6,267 nt of DNA from Gammaproteobacteria bacterium (lineage in GTDB: Bacteria; Pseudomonadota; Gammaproteobacteria; Coxiellales; Coxiellaceae). Both the position numbers and the translations under genes were made by a program. A model generated the notes under the pieces. It made no database searches. It was not told the DNA's origin and was given only the letters and a program-made list of their open reading frames with translations. Of this stretch, positions 1 to 5,244 are shown one piece after another. Each line of letters starts with the position of its first letter. Within the stretch, counting starts at the first letter, position 1. The stretch is taken from the NCBI GenBank assembly GCA_022600315.1, contig JAHZKQ010000264.1, positions 1 through 6,267 on the forward strand, in the 5' to 3' direction.

Positions 1-1476
1 AATATCAGCGGCAGAGCTGGCATGAAAAATAAATAATTCGCTTGGCAAAGTGCGGTAGCGTAATTTTTGTGGTGTTTTATTTTGATATTCTTCCAGTGTG
101 ACATGAAAGTTGCTGCCGCCAAACCCAAATGCGCTTACAGATGCACGTCGTGGATGTTTATTGTCTCTTATCCAGGGGCGTGCTTTGGCATTTAAGTAAA
201 AAGGACTTTGTTCAATATTAAGTGCAGGATTAGGTTTATCTACTTTAATAGTGGGTGGTAAAATTTTATGGTTAAGTGCCATAACGGCTTTAAACAAACC
301 GGCGGCACCCGCAGTGCTTTTAGTGTGGCCGATTTGTGATTTAATTGAACCAAGTGCACACCAATTAGATAATTTATCGTCATGCTTTGCAGCGCAAAAT
401 ACACTGCGTAAGCCTTCAAATTCAGCAGCATCACCAGCAATCGTACCAGTGCCATGGGCTTCAACTAACTCAACAGTTGTGGGCGAGTAGTTTGCATTTT
501 CATAGGCATTTGCTAAGGCATGGGCTTGTCCTTCTGATGCGGGGGCATAAACACTTTTGCCTTTGCCATCTGAAGAGGCGCCAATACCGTGAATTACTGC
601 ATAAATATAATTATTGTCGCGTTTAGCATCGGCGAGTCTTTTCATTGCAATAAAGCATAGACCTTCACCTAGTAGCGTGCCGTCCGCTTTGTCAGAGAAA
701 GGTCGGCAATCATCGGTTTTGGAAAGTGCGGGCGTTTTACTAAAACACATATACATGGAGATATTTTGCATGGTGTCAACGCCACCGGTAATGACCAGGT
801 CAGAATCACCGAGTTGTAATTCACTGATACCCATTTTACAAGCGGCCAATGAGCTGGCGCAGGCGGCATCGACAACACAATTGCTGCCACCAAGATCGAA
901 TCGATTAGCAATGCGTCCGGCAATCACGTTGCCAAGTAATCCAGGAAAAGTGCTTTCTTGCCAAGGTGTATAGCGTTTAGCAATTGCATCGCAAATTTTT
1001 TGGGCTTTATTTTCTGCAATTCCATGTTCTCTTAAACCTTGTAACCAAAGTGGTCGATCAAGGCGCGCTGCTGCGGTTAACATTAATTCTTGGGCGCCAG
1101 TAGCGCCAAGGATAATACTGGCTTTTGCTAAGTCGATTTCTTGAAAATGTTGTTTGGTAATGTCTGCGAGTACGTGCTTGGCAGCAATCAAGGCTAAAAG
1201 TTGTGAGGTATCGGTGGCTTCGGCACTATTGGGCAGAATGCCAAATTCACTACAATTAAAATCAATGCCATCAAGGAATGCACCACGTTTTGAGTAGGTT
1301 TTGTCCTCTGCACTCGGGTTTGAGTCATAATAGTCTTCAGTTAACCAGTAATCGGTAGGAACTTTCGAGGTAAGGTCTTTACCATTAACAATATGTTGCC
1401 AGAACTGTGTTGCGTCATTTGAGCTGGGAAAGAGTGCGCTAACACCAACGATTGCAATTGGAGATTTTTTTGACAT
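1..1476 (-). CDS. PfaA-type polyketide / polyunsaturated fatty acid synthase, N-terminal ketosynthase (partial)
   Basis: The frame is open from an ATG at 1476 to the window edge, giving 492 residues that continue off the left end. The whole visible part is a type I beta-ketoacyl synthase, which condenses an acyl thioester with a malonyl extender in the cytosol. N-terminal PIAIVGVSALFP (6-17) is the usual KS opening. The catalytic triad is complete: Cys206 in DAACASS (203-209), His341 in EAHGTGT (339-345) and His384 in IGHTKSTAG (382-390). GFGGSNFHV (451-459) closes the domain. The segments YSKRGAFLDGIDF (61-73), SEFGILP (76-82), TFPGLLGNVIAGRIANRFDLGG (176-197, partly) and MYMCFSKTPALS (241-252) resemble the KS of PfaA-family PUFA/secondary-lipid synthases more than modular PKS. 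The start is fixed by an in-frame TAA at 1495-1497 with no other start codon between; AAGGA lies 12 nt upstream (1489-1493). Downstream domains (AT, tandem ACP, KR) would lie outside the window, so the product (PUFA or other lipid/polyketide) cannot be settled. Confidence 0.93.
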   Translation of the reverse strand, partial: MSKKSPIAIVGVSALFPSSNDATQFWQHIVNGKDLTSKVPTDYWLTEDYYDSNPSAEDKTYSKRGAFLDGIDFNCSEFGILPNSAEATDTSQLLALIAAKHVLADITKQHFQEIDLAKASIILGATGAQELMLTAAARLDRPLWLQGLREHGIAENKAQKICDAIAKRYTPWQESTFPGLLGNVIAGRIANRFDLGGSNCVVDAACASSLAACKMGISELQLGDSDLVITGGVDTMQNISMYMCFSKTPALSKTDDCRPFSDKADGTLLGEGLCFIAMKRLADAKRDNNYIYAVIHGIGASSDGKGKSVYAPASEGQAHALANAYENANYSPTTVELVEAHGTGTIAGDAAEFEGLRSVFCAAKHDDKLSNWCALGSIKSQIGHTKSTAGAAGLFKAVMALNHKILPPTIKVDKPNPALNIEQSPFYLNAKARPWIRDNKHPRRASVSAFGFGGSNFHVTLEEYQNKTPQKLRYRTLPSELFIFHASSAADI

Positions 1477-1629
1477 GTGGCCCCGTCGTCCTTGTTAAGA
1501 TTCATATAGCATCCAAGGTTGCCTACTCTATAGTAAAAAAAAAATTTCAGCAAGTGAGTTAAGGCTTGTTATATTGTGTTAGGCTGTCTAAAGTTTCATG
1601 GATATGGTTGTTGTTTTAGGAGGGAAATT
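1477..1629. promoter_or_regulatory. Divergent intergenic region between the ketosynthase gene and the I42 inhibitor gene
   Basis: This 153-bp stretch must hold the promoters of two genes transcribed away from each other. A run of ten A (1535-1544) followed by TTT sits near the middle and could act as a curved or UP-like element for either side. On the plus strand TATATT (1570-1575) matches the -10 consensus in five of six positions, but the matching -35 (TCAGCA, 1547-1552) is poor. On the minus strand I see no convincing -35/-10 pair. The transcription starts are therefore not resolved; only the plus -10 is a reasonable candidate. Confidence 0.4.
1618..1624 (+). promoter_or_regulatory. Ribosome binding site deciding the inhibitor start
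   Basis: AGGAGGG lies 5 nt before the ATG at 1630 and is the strongest Shine-Dalgarno sequence in this part of the window. It selects 1630 over the upstream in-frame start at 1576, which lacks such a site and would put a Cys/Arg-rich, non-signal-like segment in front of the signal peptide. Confidence 0.85.
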
Positions 1630-2040
1630 ATGCAATTGTTTCGTTTAATTGCCTTGGTATTGTTTATTGTCGGCAGTCTAGTATTGGTGCCGGCTTTTGC
1701 CAGTCCAGTTAAGAAAAAAGCCCAGACCAAAAAATTGACAAATTCTGTAGTTTTAAAGCGTGGCCAGCAAGAATTTAAAATTACTTTAGCCTCCAACGCG
1801 ACCACTGGCTATTCGTGGTATTTATTGGGTTATGATCATAAGCTAGTGGATCCAGAAAGTGCTAAGTATCTGCCGCCAAAAAGTGAATTGGTAGGCGCAC
1901 CGGGGAAAATGGTTTGGACTTTTCAAGTTGACGAGGACGCTTTCGATGTGCCACGAATTACCCGAGTGATATTAGTTTATGCCAGGCCCTGGGATCTTAA
2001 ACACGCCAGGATTGTTAAAGTGCCGGTAGTGATTCCTTAA
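1630..2040 (+). CDS. Secreted chagasin-like (I42 family) cysteine protease inhibitor
   Basis: The product has 136 residues. It begins with a classical signal peptide: Arg5 in a short n-region, a hydrophobic core from about 6 to 20, and a probable cleavage in AFA|S after residue 24. A lysine-rich stretch (28-35) follows, then the mature domain. The three loops that chagasin-family inhibitors insert into the active cleft of papain-like proteases are recognisable: SNATTGYSW (55-63; family NPTTGYxW), GAPG (89-92; family GxGG) and ARPW (118-121; family RPW). No lipobox cysteine is visible, so the mature protein is predicted soluble in the periplasm or exported. In the family these proteins bind C1 cysteine proteases reversibly. 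Whether the target here is an endogenous enzyme or a host cathepsin is not shown by the sequence. An in-frame start at 1576 is less likely. The gene stands alone, divergent from the ketosynthase gene. Confidence 0.9.
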   Translation: MQLFRLIALVLFIVGSLVLVPAFASPVKKKAQTKKLTNSVVLKRGQQEFKITLASNATTGYSWYLLGYDHKLVDPESAKYLPPKSELVGAPGKMVWTFQVDEDAFDVPRITRVILVYARPWDLKHARIVKVPVVIP

Positions 2041-2159
2041 AAGTTAATCAAGCTGAGCTGGATAGTTATTATTGATATTGCACTAAAAAATATAACCTAG
2101 CCAGCAACTATTTGATCCATCTTATCTGCTTATTTTTTAACATTTCCTTAAGATTAATC
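2041..2159 (+). other. Non-coding stretch after the inhibitor gene, with an imperfect hairpin
   Basis: No ORF here has coding character. An imperfect hairpin can be drawn from GCTGG (2057-2061) and GTTAT (2065-2069) on the left to ATAAC (2092-2096) and CCAGC (2101-2105) on the right, with a small internal loop. It starts 16 nt after the inhibitor stop codon. No U-run follows directly; a T6 run occurs later at 2132-2137. It could be a 3' end structure for the inhibitor mRNA, but it is not a clear terminator. Confidence 0.25.
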
Positions 2160-2205
2160 CAATAGAAATAAATATGGGTATTTTTCCCCATATTTATTTC
2201 TATTG
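2160..2205. repeat. Perfect 19-bp inverted repeat with 8-nt spacer
   Basis: The left arm 2160-2178 (CAATAGAAATAAATATGGG) is exactly complementary to the right arm 2187-2205, separated by 8 nt (2179-2186). It is AT-rich except for the GGG/CCC next to the loop and is not followed by a T-run on either strand, so it is not a standard Rho-independent terminator. It could be a cruciform or operator, an mRNA hairpin, a small palindromic dispersed element, or a weak bidirectional 3' structure. The right arm covers the -35 area of the putative promoter whose -10 is TAGAAT at 2214-2219. Confidence 0.9.
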
Positions 2206-2213
2206 AATTACCC

Positions 2214-2219
2214 TAGAAT
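2214..2219 (+). promoter_or_regulatory. Candidate -10 element for the structured RNA / small ORF
   Basis: TAGAAT matches the sigma-70 -10 consensus in five of six positions. The -35 position at 17-bp spacing (TATTTA, 2191-2196) is poor and lies inside the right arm of the inverted repeat, so any activity would probably depend on an activator or be controlled through that repeat. It would place transcription start near 2225-2227, just at the first hairpin of the candidate RNA. Confidence 0.3.
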
Positions 2220-2310
2220 GGATTCCGTCTTATGACGTCCTCCAGTGATTGTTATGCGATCACGACACTGCTGGCCTTATCTGTTCGGGCAATAAGGTCA
2301 GCATTTTTTT
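2220..2310 (+). ncRNA. Candidate structured small RNA or attenuator leader
   Basis: About 90 nt fold into three successive hairpins. Hairpin 1 pairs GGA (2220-2222) and CGTC (2226-2229) with GACG (2234-2237) and TCC (2238-2240) around a TTAT loop. Hairpin 2 pairs CAGTG (2243-2247) with CACTG (2266-2270), or alternatively GTGAT (2245-2249) with ATCAC (2259-2263). Hairpin 3 is the terminator at 2269-2303. CCAG (2242-2245) could also pair with CTGG (2271-2274) inside the left terminator arm, so two mutually exclusive folds are possible, as in attenuators. It matches no RNA family that I recognise. It could be a free-standing sRNA, the leader of the small ORF at 2324, or simply the 3' end of the inhibitor transcript. 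If the promoter at 2214 is right, the transcript would lack the outermost GGA. Confidence 0.35.
2269..2310 (+). terminator. Rho-independent terminator
   Basis: A 12-bp stem pairs 2269-2280 (TGCTGGCCTTAT) with 2292-2303 (ATAAGGTCAGCA), with one G-U wobble and an 11-nt loop, followed directly by seven T (2304-2310). This is a textbook plus-strand terminator. It lies 229 nt after the inhibitor gene and 13 nt before the ATG at 2324, so it ends either the inhibitor mRNA or a short independent RNA. Confidence 0.85.
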
Positions 2311-2323
2311 ATAGGTTAGGCTG

Positions 2324-2494
2324 ATGATCGAGGATGATGCTCAAACAATATCTCAGCAAGTCTACTTAGGGTTGGCAGAGGAGATTGTTGGTCGGCTCGG
2401 TTTTGCAGACACACCGCTTAATATCGCCAGATTAGCAAAATTGCTTTCCGATTTTGAAAAGACCGCCTATGCTGAAAAAACAACTGCAAAGTAA
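2324..2494 (+). CDS. Hypothetical 56-residue protein
   Basis: The ORF runs from ATG at 2324 to TAA at 2492-2494; the frame is closed upstream by TAG at 2312-2314. The product is acidic at the N-terminus (MIEDDAQ) and predicted mostly helical, with a leucine-rich amphipathic segment around IARLAKLLSDF (34-44) and a Lys-rich tail. There is no signal peptide, membrane segment or cysteine. I do not recognise a family. The ribosome site is poor (TTAGG only 3 nt before ATG). Codon choice and the balanced amino-acid make-up look protein-like, but so short an ORF can arise by chance. It follows a terminator hairpin by 13 nt, so expression would need read-through or control at that hairpin. Its stop lies 1 nt from the stop of the convergent pfp gene, a compact tail-to-tail arrangement that slightly favours a real gene. 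Confidence 0.45.
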   Translation: MIEDDAQTISQQVYLGLAEEIVGRLGFADTPLNIARLAKLLSDFEKTAYAEKTTAK

Positions 2495-2495
2495 T

Positions 2496-3752
2496 TTATG
2501 CGAATGCTACTAATTTTTTAGTGGTCAGTGTTTTTTCAAGTTCAGGGTAAAAAGGTAGGCCGTTTTGATAAGGCGGGTAAGCTTCGCCTTGGATAAGTGG
2601 CAATAAATAATCGCGACAGGCATCCGTAATGCCCATGCCGTCTTCACGAATATATTCAGCGGGAATGTTTGCTTCGACGTTTGCCACTAGATTTAAAGCT
2701 ACACCGCCGATGCGCCATGCATAATTTTGGCTGTCAGGATTACGTTCTATGGTTAACATCAAATTATTTTTACCGTTGATTGCAAATTCTACGGCAGCTT
2801 TACCCAGGGCGTAAGCTTGTTCAAGATCAGTCTTTGAGGCGATATGTCTGGCTGAGCGTTGTAAATAATCAGCTACCGCCCAGTGCACCTTATAGTTTAA
2901 TGTGCGTTTAATAAGGCGCGCAATAACGGGCGCGACACCACCTAATTGTTCGTGGCCAAAGGCATCTTTATTCTCGCTTTCATGCAATAGTTTGCCGGCT
3001 TTATCACGCACGCCTTCAGACACTACGGTAACGCAATAACCGTGTTTTTTAACTGTGACCGCAACCTGTTCGAGAAATTTTTCATGATTAAAGATGACTT
3101 CTGGTAAAAGTAATAAATAAGGTGAATCCTCTTTATTTTCAGCTGCCAGTCCTGCTGCCGCCGCTAACCAGCCGGTGTGTCGTCCCATAACTTCAAACAC
3201 AAAGACTTTAGTGGAAGTGGCTGACATCACTTTAATGTCAGTAGCAGCTTCTTTGGTGGAAATGGCAATATATTTGGCGGCTGAACCAAAGCCTGGACAG
3301 TTATCAGTAAACGCTAAATCATTGTCGATGGTTTTTGGAATCCCAAGACAGGTTAAAGGGTAATTTAGTTGCTGGCTCATTTGGGAAATTTTATGCGTAG
3401 TATCTTGAGAATCGCCACCACCATTATAAAAGAAATAGCCAATATTATGGGCGCGAAAAACCTCAATAATGCGTCGATATTCGCTATCATCTTCTTGCAT
3501 AGGTTTTAATCGGTAACGGCAGCTACCAAAAGCGCTGGAAGGGCAATGCATTAGACTGGCAATTGCATTAGCGGATAGACAACTGGTATCAATCAGCTCT
3601 TCGCGTAATGCACCAAGTATGCCATTATGTCCGGCAAATACAGTGCCAACATCCTTGCATTGATTGGCTGCTTGAATAACACCGCAAGCACTAGCATTAA
3701 TAACAGCGGTAGGGCCGCCTGATTGTGCGTAAAAGATATTTCTAGCCACCAT
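2496..3752 (-). CDS. pfp: Pyrophosphate-dependent 6-phosphofructokinase
   Basis: The 418-residue product is a complete member of the phosphofructokinase family. It catalyses fructose 6-phosphate + PPi to fructose 1,6-bisphosphate + Pi in the cytosol, a reversible step that can serve both glycolysis and gluconeogenesis. N-terminal AQSGGPTAVIN (9-19) is the phosphate-donor loop. NGGGDSQDT (110-118) carries Asp where ATP-PFKs have the second Gly of GGDGS. PKTIDND (139-145) carries Lys in place of the Gly of PGTIDND. These two changes are the known signature of PPi use. MGRHTGW (189-195) is the sugar-phosphate/catalytic MGR motif. The residue before the diagnostic Asp is Gly, where E. coli PfkA has the Mg-binding Asp103. 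The start at 3752 has AGG 9 nt upstream (3762-3764) and a directly fitting N-terminus. The gene is convergent with the small ORF and divergent from mpl. PPi-dependent PFK is typical of Legionella-type bacteria and methylotrophs. Confidence 0.95.
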   Translation of the reverse strand: MVARNIFYAQSGGPTAVINASACGVIQAANQCKDVGTVFAGHNGILGALREELIDTSCLSANAIASLMHCPSSAFGSCRYRLKPMQEDDSEYRRIIEVFRAHNIGYFFYNGGGDSQDTTHKISQMSQQLNYPLTCLGIPKTIDNDLAFTDNCPGFGSAAKYIAISTKEAATDIKVMSATSTKVFVFEVMGRHTGWLAAAAGLAAENKEDSPYLLLLPEVIFNHEKFLEQVAVTVKKHGYCVTVVSEGVRDKAGKLLHESENKDAFGHEQLGGVAPVIARLIKRTLNYKVHWAVADYLQRSARHIASKTDLEQAYALGKAAVEFAINGKNNLMLTIERNPDSQNYAWRIGGVALNLVANVEANIPAEYIREDGMGITDACRDYLLPLIQGEAYPPYQNGLPFYPELEKTLTTKKLVAFA

Positions 3753-3845
3753 GCCGTTCTACCTATAAAGTGTTGTAGAATGAGGATAATATCATGGGGT
3801 TTTGTGTCAGGCTAGAAATTTAGACGCGATTGATTGGAGAAAATT
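3753..3845. promoter_or_regulatory. Divergent pfp/mpl intergenic region with a small inverted repeat
   Basis: These 93 bp carry the 5' regions of pfp (minus) and mpl (plus). TTCTAC (3757-3762) and GTAGAA (3775-3780) form an inverted repeat with a 12-nt spacer. In the pfp mRNA this hairpin would lie immediately before the start codon and touch the AGGTAG ribosome site (3759-3764). GATAAT (3785-3790, plus) and TATTAT on the minus strand (3786-3791) are -10-like and nearly coincide, but neither has a good -35. The promoters are thus only suggested. Confidence 0.35.
3836..3839 (+). promoter_or_regulatory. Ribosome binding site deciding the mpl start
   Basis: GGAG lies 6 nt before ATG 3846. The in-frame TTG at 3834 overlaps this site, so it cannot be used together with it; the family N-terminus (MRIHILGICG) also begins at 3846. 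Confidence 0.8.
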
Positions 3846-5243
3846 ATGCGAATTCATATTCTTGGAATTTGTGGCACTTTTATGGGCGGTGTTGCTTTAA
3901 TTGCTAAACAATTAGGCCATAAGGTCAGTGGTAGTGATGAAAATATTTACCCGCCTATGTCCACCGCCTTAGCGCAAGCTGGCATTGAAATATTGCCTGG
4001 CTATAATCAATCTCATTTAACGCCTTTACCGGATTGCGTCATTATTGGTAATGCGATGTCGCGCGGTAATCCATTAGTTGAGTATGTGTTAAATAAAAAC
4101 ATTCCTTTTATTTCTGGTCCAGCTTGGCTTTACCAACAAGTACTATCAGAGCGTCACGTATTGGCTATTTCTGGGACGCATGGTAAAACCACGACCAGCA
4201 GTATGTTGACTTGGATTTTAACGACGGCTGGGTTAGAACCCGGTTATTTAATTGGGGGTATGCCGCAAAACTTAAGTGCTACGGCACATCTAGGTGGTGG
4301 ACGTTATTTTGTGATTGAAGCCGATGAATACGACACAGCATTTTTTGATAAGCAATCGAAATTTATGCATTATAAGCCACGGACTTTAGTGATTAATAAT
4401 CTTGAGTTTGATCATGCGGATATTTTTGCAAACTTAACAGTACTTAAACAACAGTTTCAATATTTAATCCGTACTGTGCCTGGCAGTGGGGCAATTATTT
4501 ATCCAGAGCAAGATACCAATGTAACGGATGTTTTAAAACAAGGCTGTTGGTCAGTGCGTCAGCCAATTGGTAAAAATGGCGTTTGGCACGCCAATGATTT
4601 TAATCAGGACTATAGCCAATTTGAAGTTTGGCATCGCGATCAAAAAGTTGGCGTAGTGAAATGGTCTTTAATTGGTGAGCATAATATGAATAACGCGTTA
4701 GCGGCCATTGCGGCAGCGCATGAAGTCGGTGTGACTGGCGCGGACGCGATTGCGGCATTAAATAAATTTAGCGGCGTAAAACGGCGCCTAGAAATTCGTG
4801 GCGTGGTGAATGGCATTACAGTTTATGATGATTTCGCACATCACCCAACGGCAATTGCTAGCACCTTAAATGGTTTGCGGCGTCGAGTGGGCAGTGCGCG
4901 GATTATTGCGGTGTTACAATTTGGTTCTTACACGATGCGTAGCGGCGTGCATCGTGCGGTAATTGCCGATGCCTTGCGCGATGCCGATGAAATTATTTTA
5001 TTTAATGCTGATACTGATTGGGATTTAAGTGAATTAATTCAATCTTTGGGCGGACGGTGTCGCGTTTACGATAATGTGAGTGAGATTGTGCATCAGTTAA
5101 CGCCAAGTCTAAAAGCCGATGATCATGTCATTATTATGAGTAATAAAGGTTTTGGTGATATTCATAATTATTTATTAAGTCAATTAAAGCGCCTTACCGA
5201 GCCGCACAGTTTAGCGGAAATTGGCGATGTTATGGAGGAATAA
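3846..5243 (+). CDS. mpl: UDP-N-acetylmuramate:L-alanyl-gamma-D-glutamyl-meso-diaminopimelate ligase
   Basis: The 465-residue product is a full-length Mur ligase of the Mpl type (E. coli Mpl has 457). Mpl reattaches the tripeptide L-Ala-D-Glu-mDap, freed from old cell wall, to UDP-MurNAc using ATP in the cytosol, feeding peptidoglycan recycling. Residues 1-15 (IHILGICGTFMGG) are the Mpl version of the MurC N-terminal Gly-rich UDP-binding loop. The ATP P-loop is SGTHGKTTTS (109-118). EADEYDTAFFDKQSKF (158-173) and NNLEFDHADIF (184-194) are characteristic of Mpl. GEHNMNNALAA (277-287) belongs to the central domain and YDDFAHHPTAI (327-337) to the C-terminal domain; MSNKGFGDIH (431-440) lies near the end. 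In E. coli the C-domain carries EPRSNTMK; here the same place reads FGSYTMRSG (359-367), a divergence noted separately. prpB starts 1 nt after the stop, so the two are almost surely co-transcribed. Confidence 0.97.
   Translation: MRIHILGICGTFMGGVALIAKQLGHKVSGSDENIYPPMSTALAQAGIEILPGYNQSHLTPLPDCVIIGNAMSRGNPLVEYVLNKNIPFISGPAWLYQQVLSERHVLAISGTHGKTTTSSMLTWILTTAGLEPGYLIGGMPQNLSATAHLGGGRYFVIEADEYDTAFFDKQSKFMHYKPRTLVINNLEFDHADIFANLTVLKQQFQYLIRTVPGSGAIIYPEQDTNVTDVLKQGCWSVRQPIGKNGVWHANDFNQDYSQFEVWHRDQKVGVVKWSLIGEHNMNNALAAIAAAHEVGVTGADAIAALNKFSGVKRRLEIRGVVNGITVYDDFAHHPTAIASTLNGLRRRVGSARIIAVLQFGSYTMRSGVHRAVIADALRDADEIILFNADTDWDLSELIQSLGGRCRVYDNVSEIVHQLTPSLKADDHVIIMSNKGFGDIHNYLLSQLKRLTEPHSLAEIGDVMEE
5234..5239 (+). 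promoter_or_regulatory. Ribosome binding site of prpB inside the end of mpl
   Basis: GGAGGA overlaps the last codons of mpl and sits 5 nt before ATG 5245. It rules out the longer in-frame start at 5221, which would add eight residues (MAMLWRNN) absent from the family and read through mpl's end. It also ties prpB translation to that of mpl. Confidence 0.85.
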
Positions 5244-5244
5244 T

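Noticed and set aside
240..973. Several ORFs of 74-119 codons on both strands inside 240-973
   Set aside because: They overlap the continuous minus-strand ketosynthase frame, which has intact catalytic motifs; the overlapping frames show no family features.
1341..1553. A 70-codon minus-strand ORF spanning the ketosynthase start
   Set aside because: It overlaps the N-terminus of the ketosynthase in another frame, has no good ribosome site and no recognisable composition.
1576..1629. Upstream start of the inhibitor gene at 1576
   Set aside because: The strong AGGAGGG and a proper signal peptide both begin from 1630; the extra 18 residues are not signal-like.
2160..2205. The 19-bp inverted repeat as a Rho-independent terminator
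   Set aside because: There is no T-run directly after it on either strand and the stem is mostly A-T.
3175..3363. A 62-codon plus-strand ORF inside pfp
   Set aside because: It is antisense to the conserved core of pfp and has no ribosome site or family features.
3834..3845. TTG start of mpl four codons upstream
   Set aside because: It coincides with the ribosome site of ATG 3846 and adds residues not found in the family.
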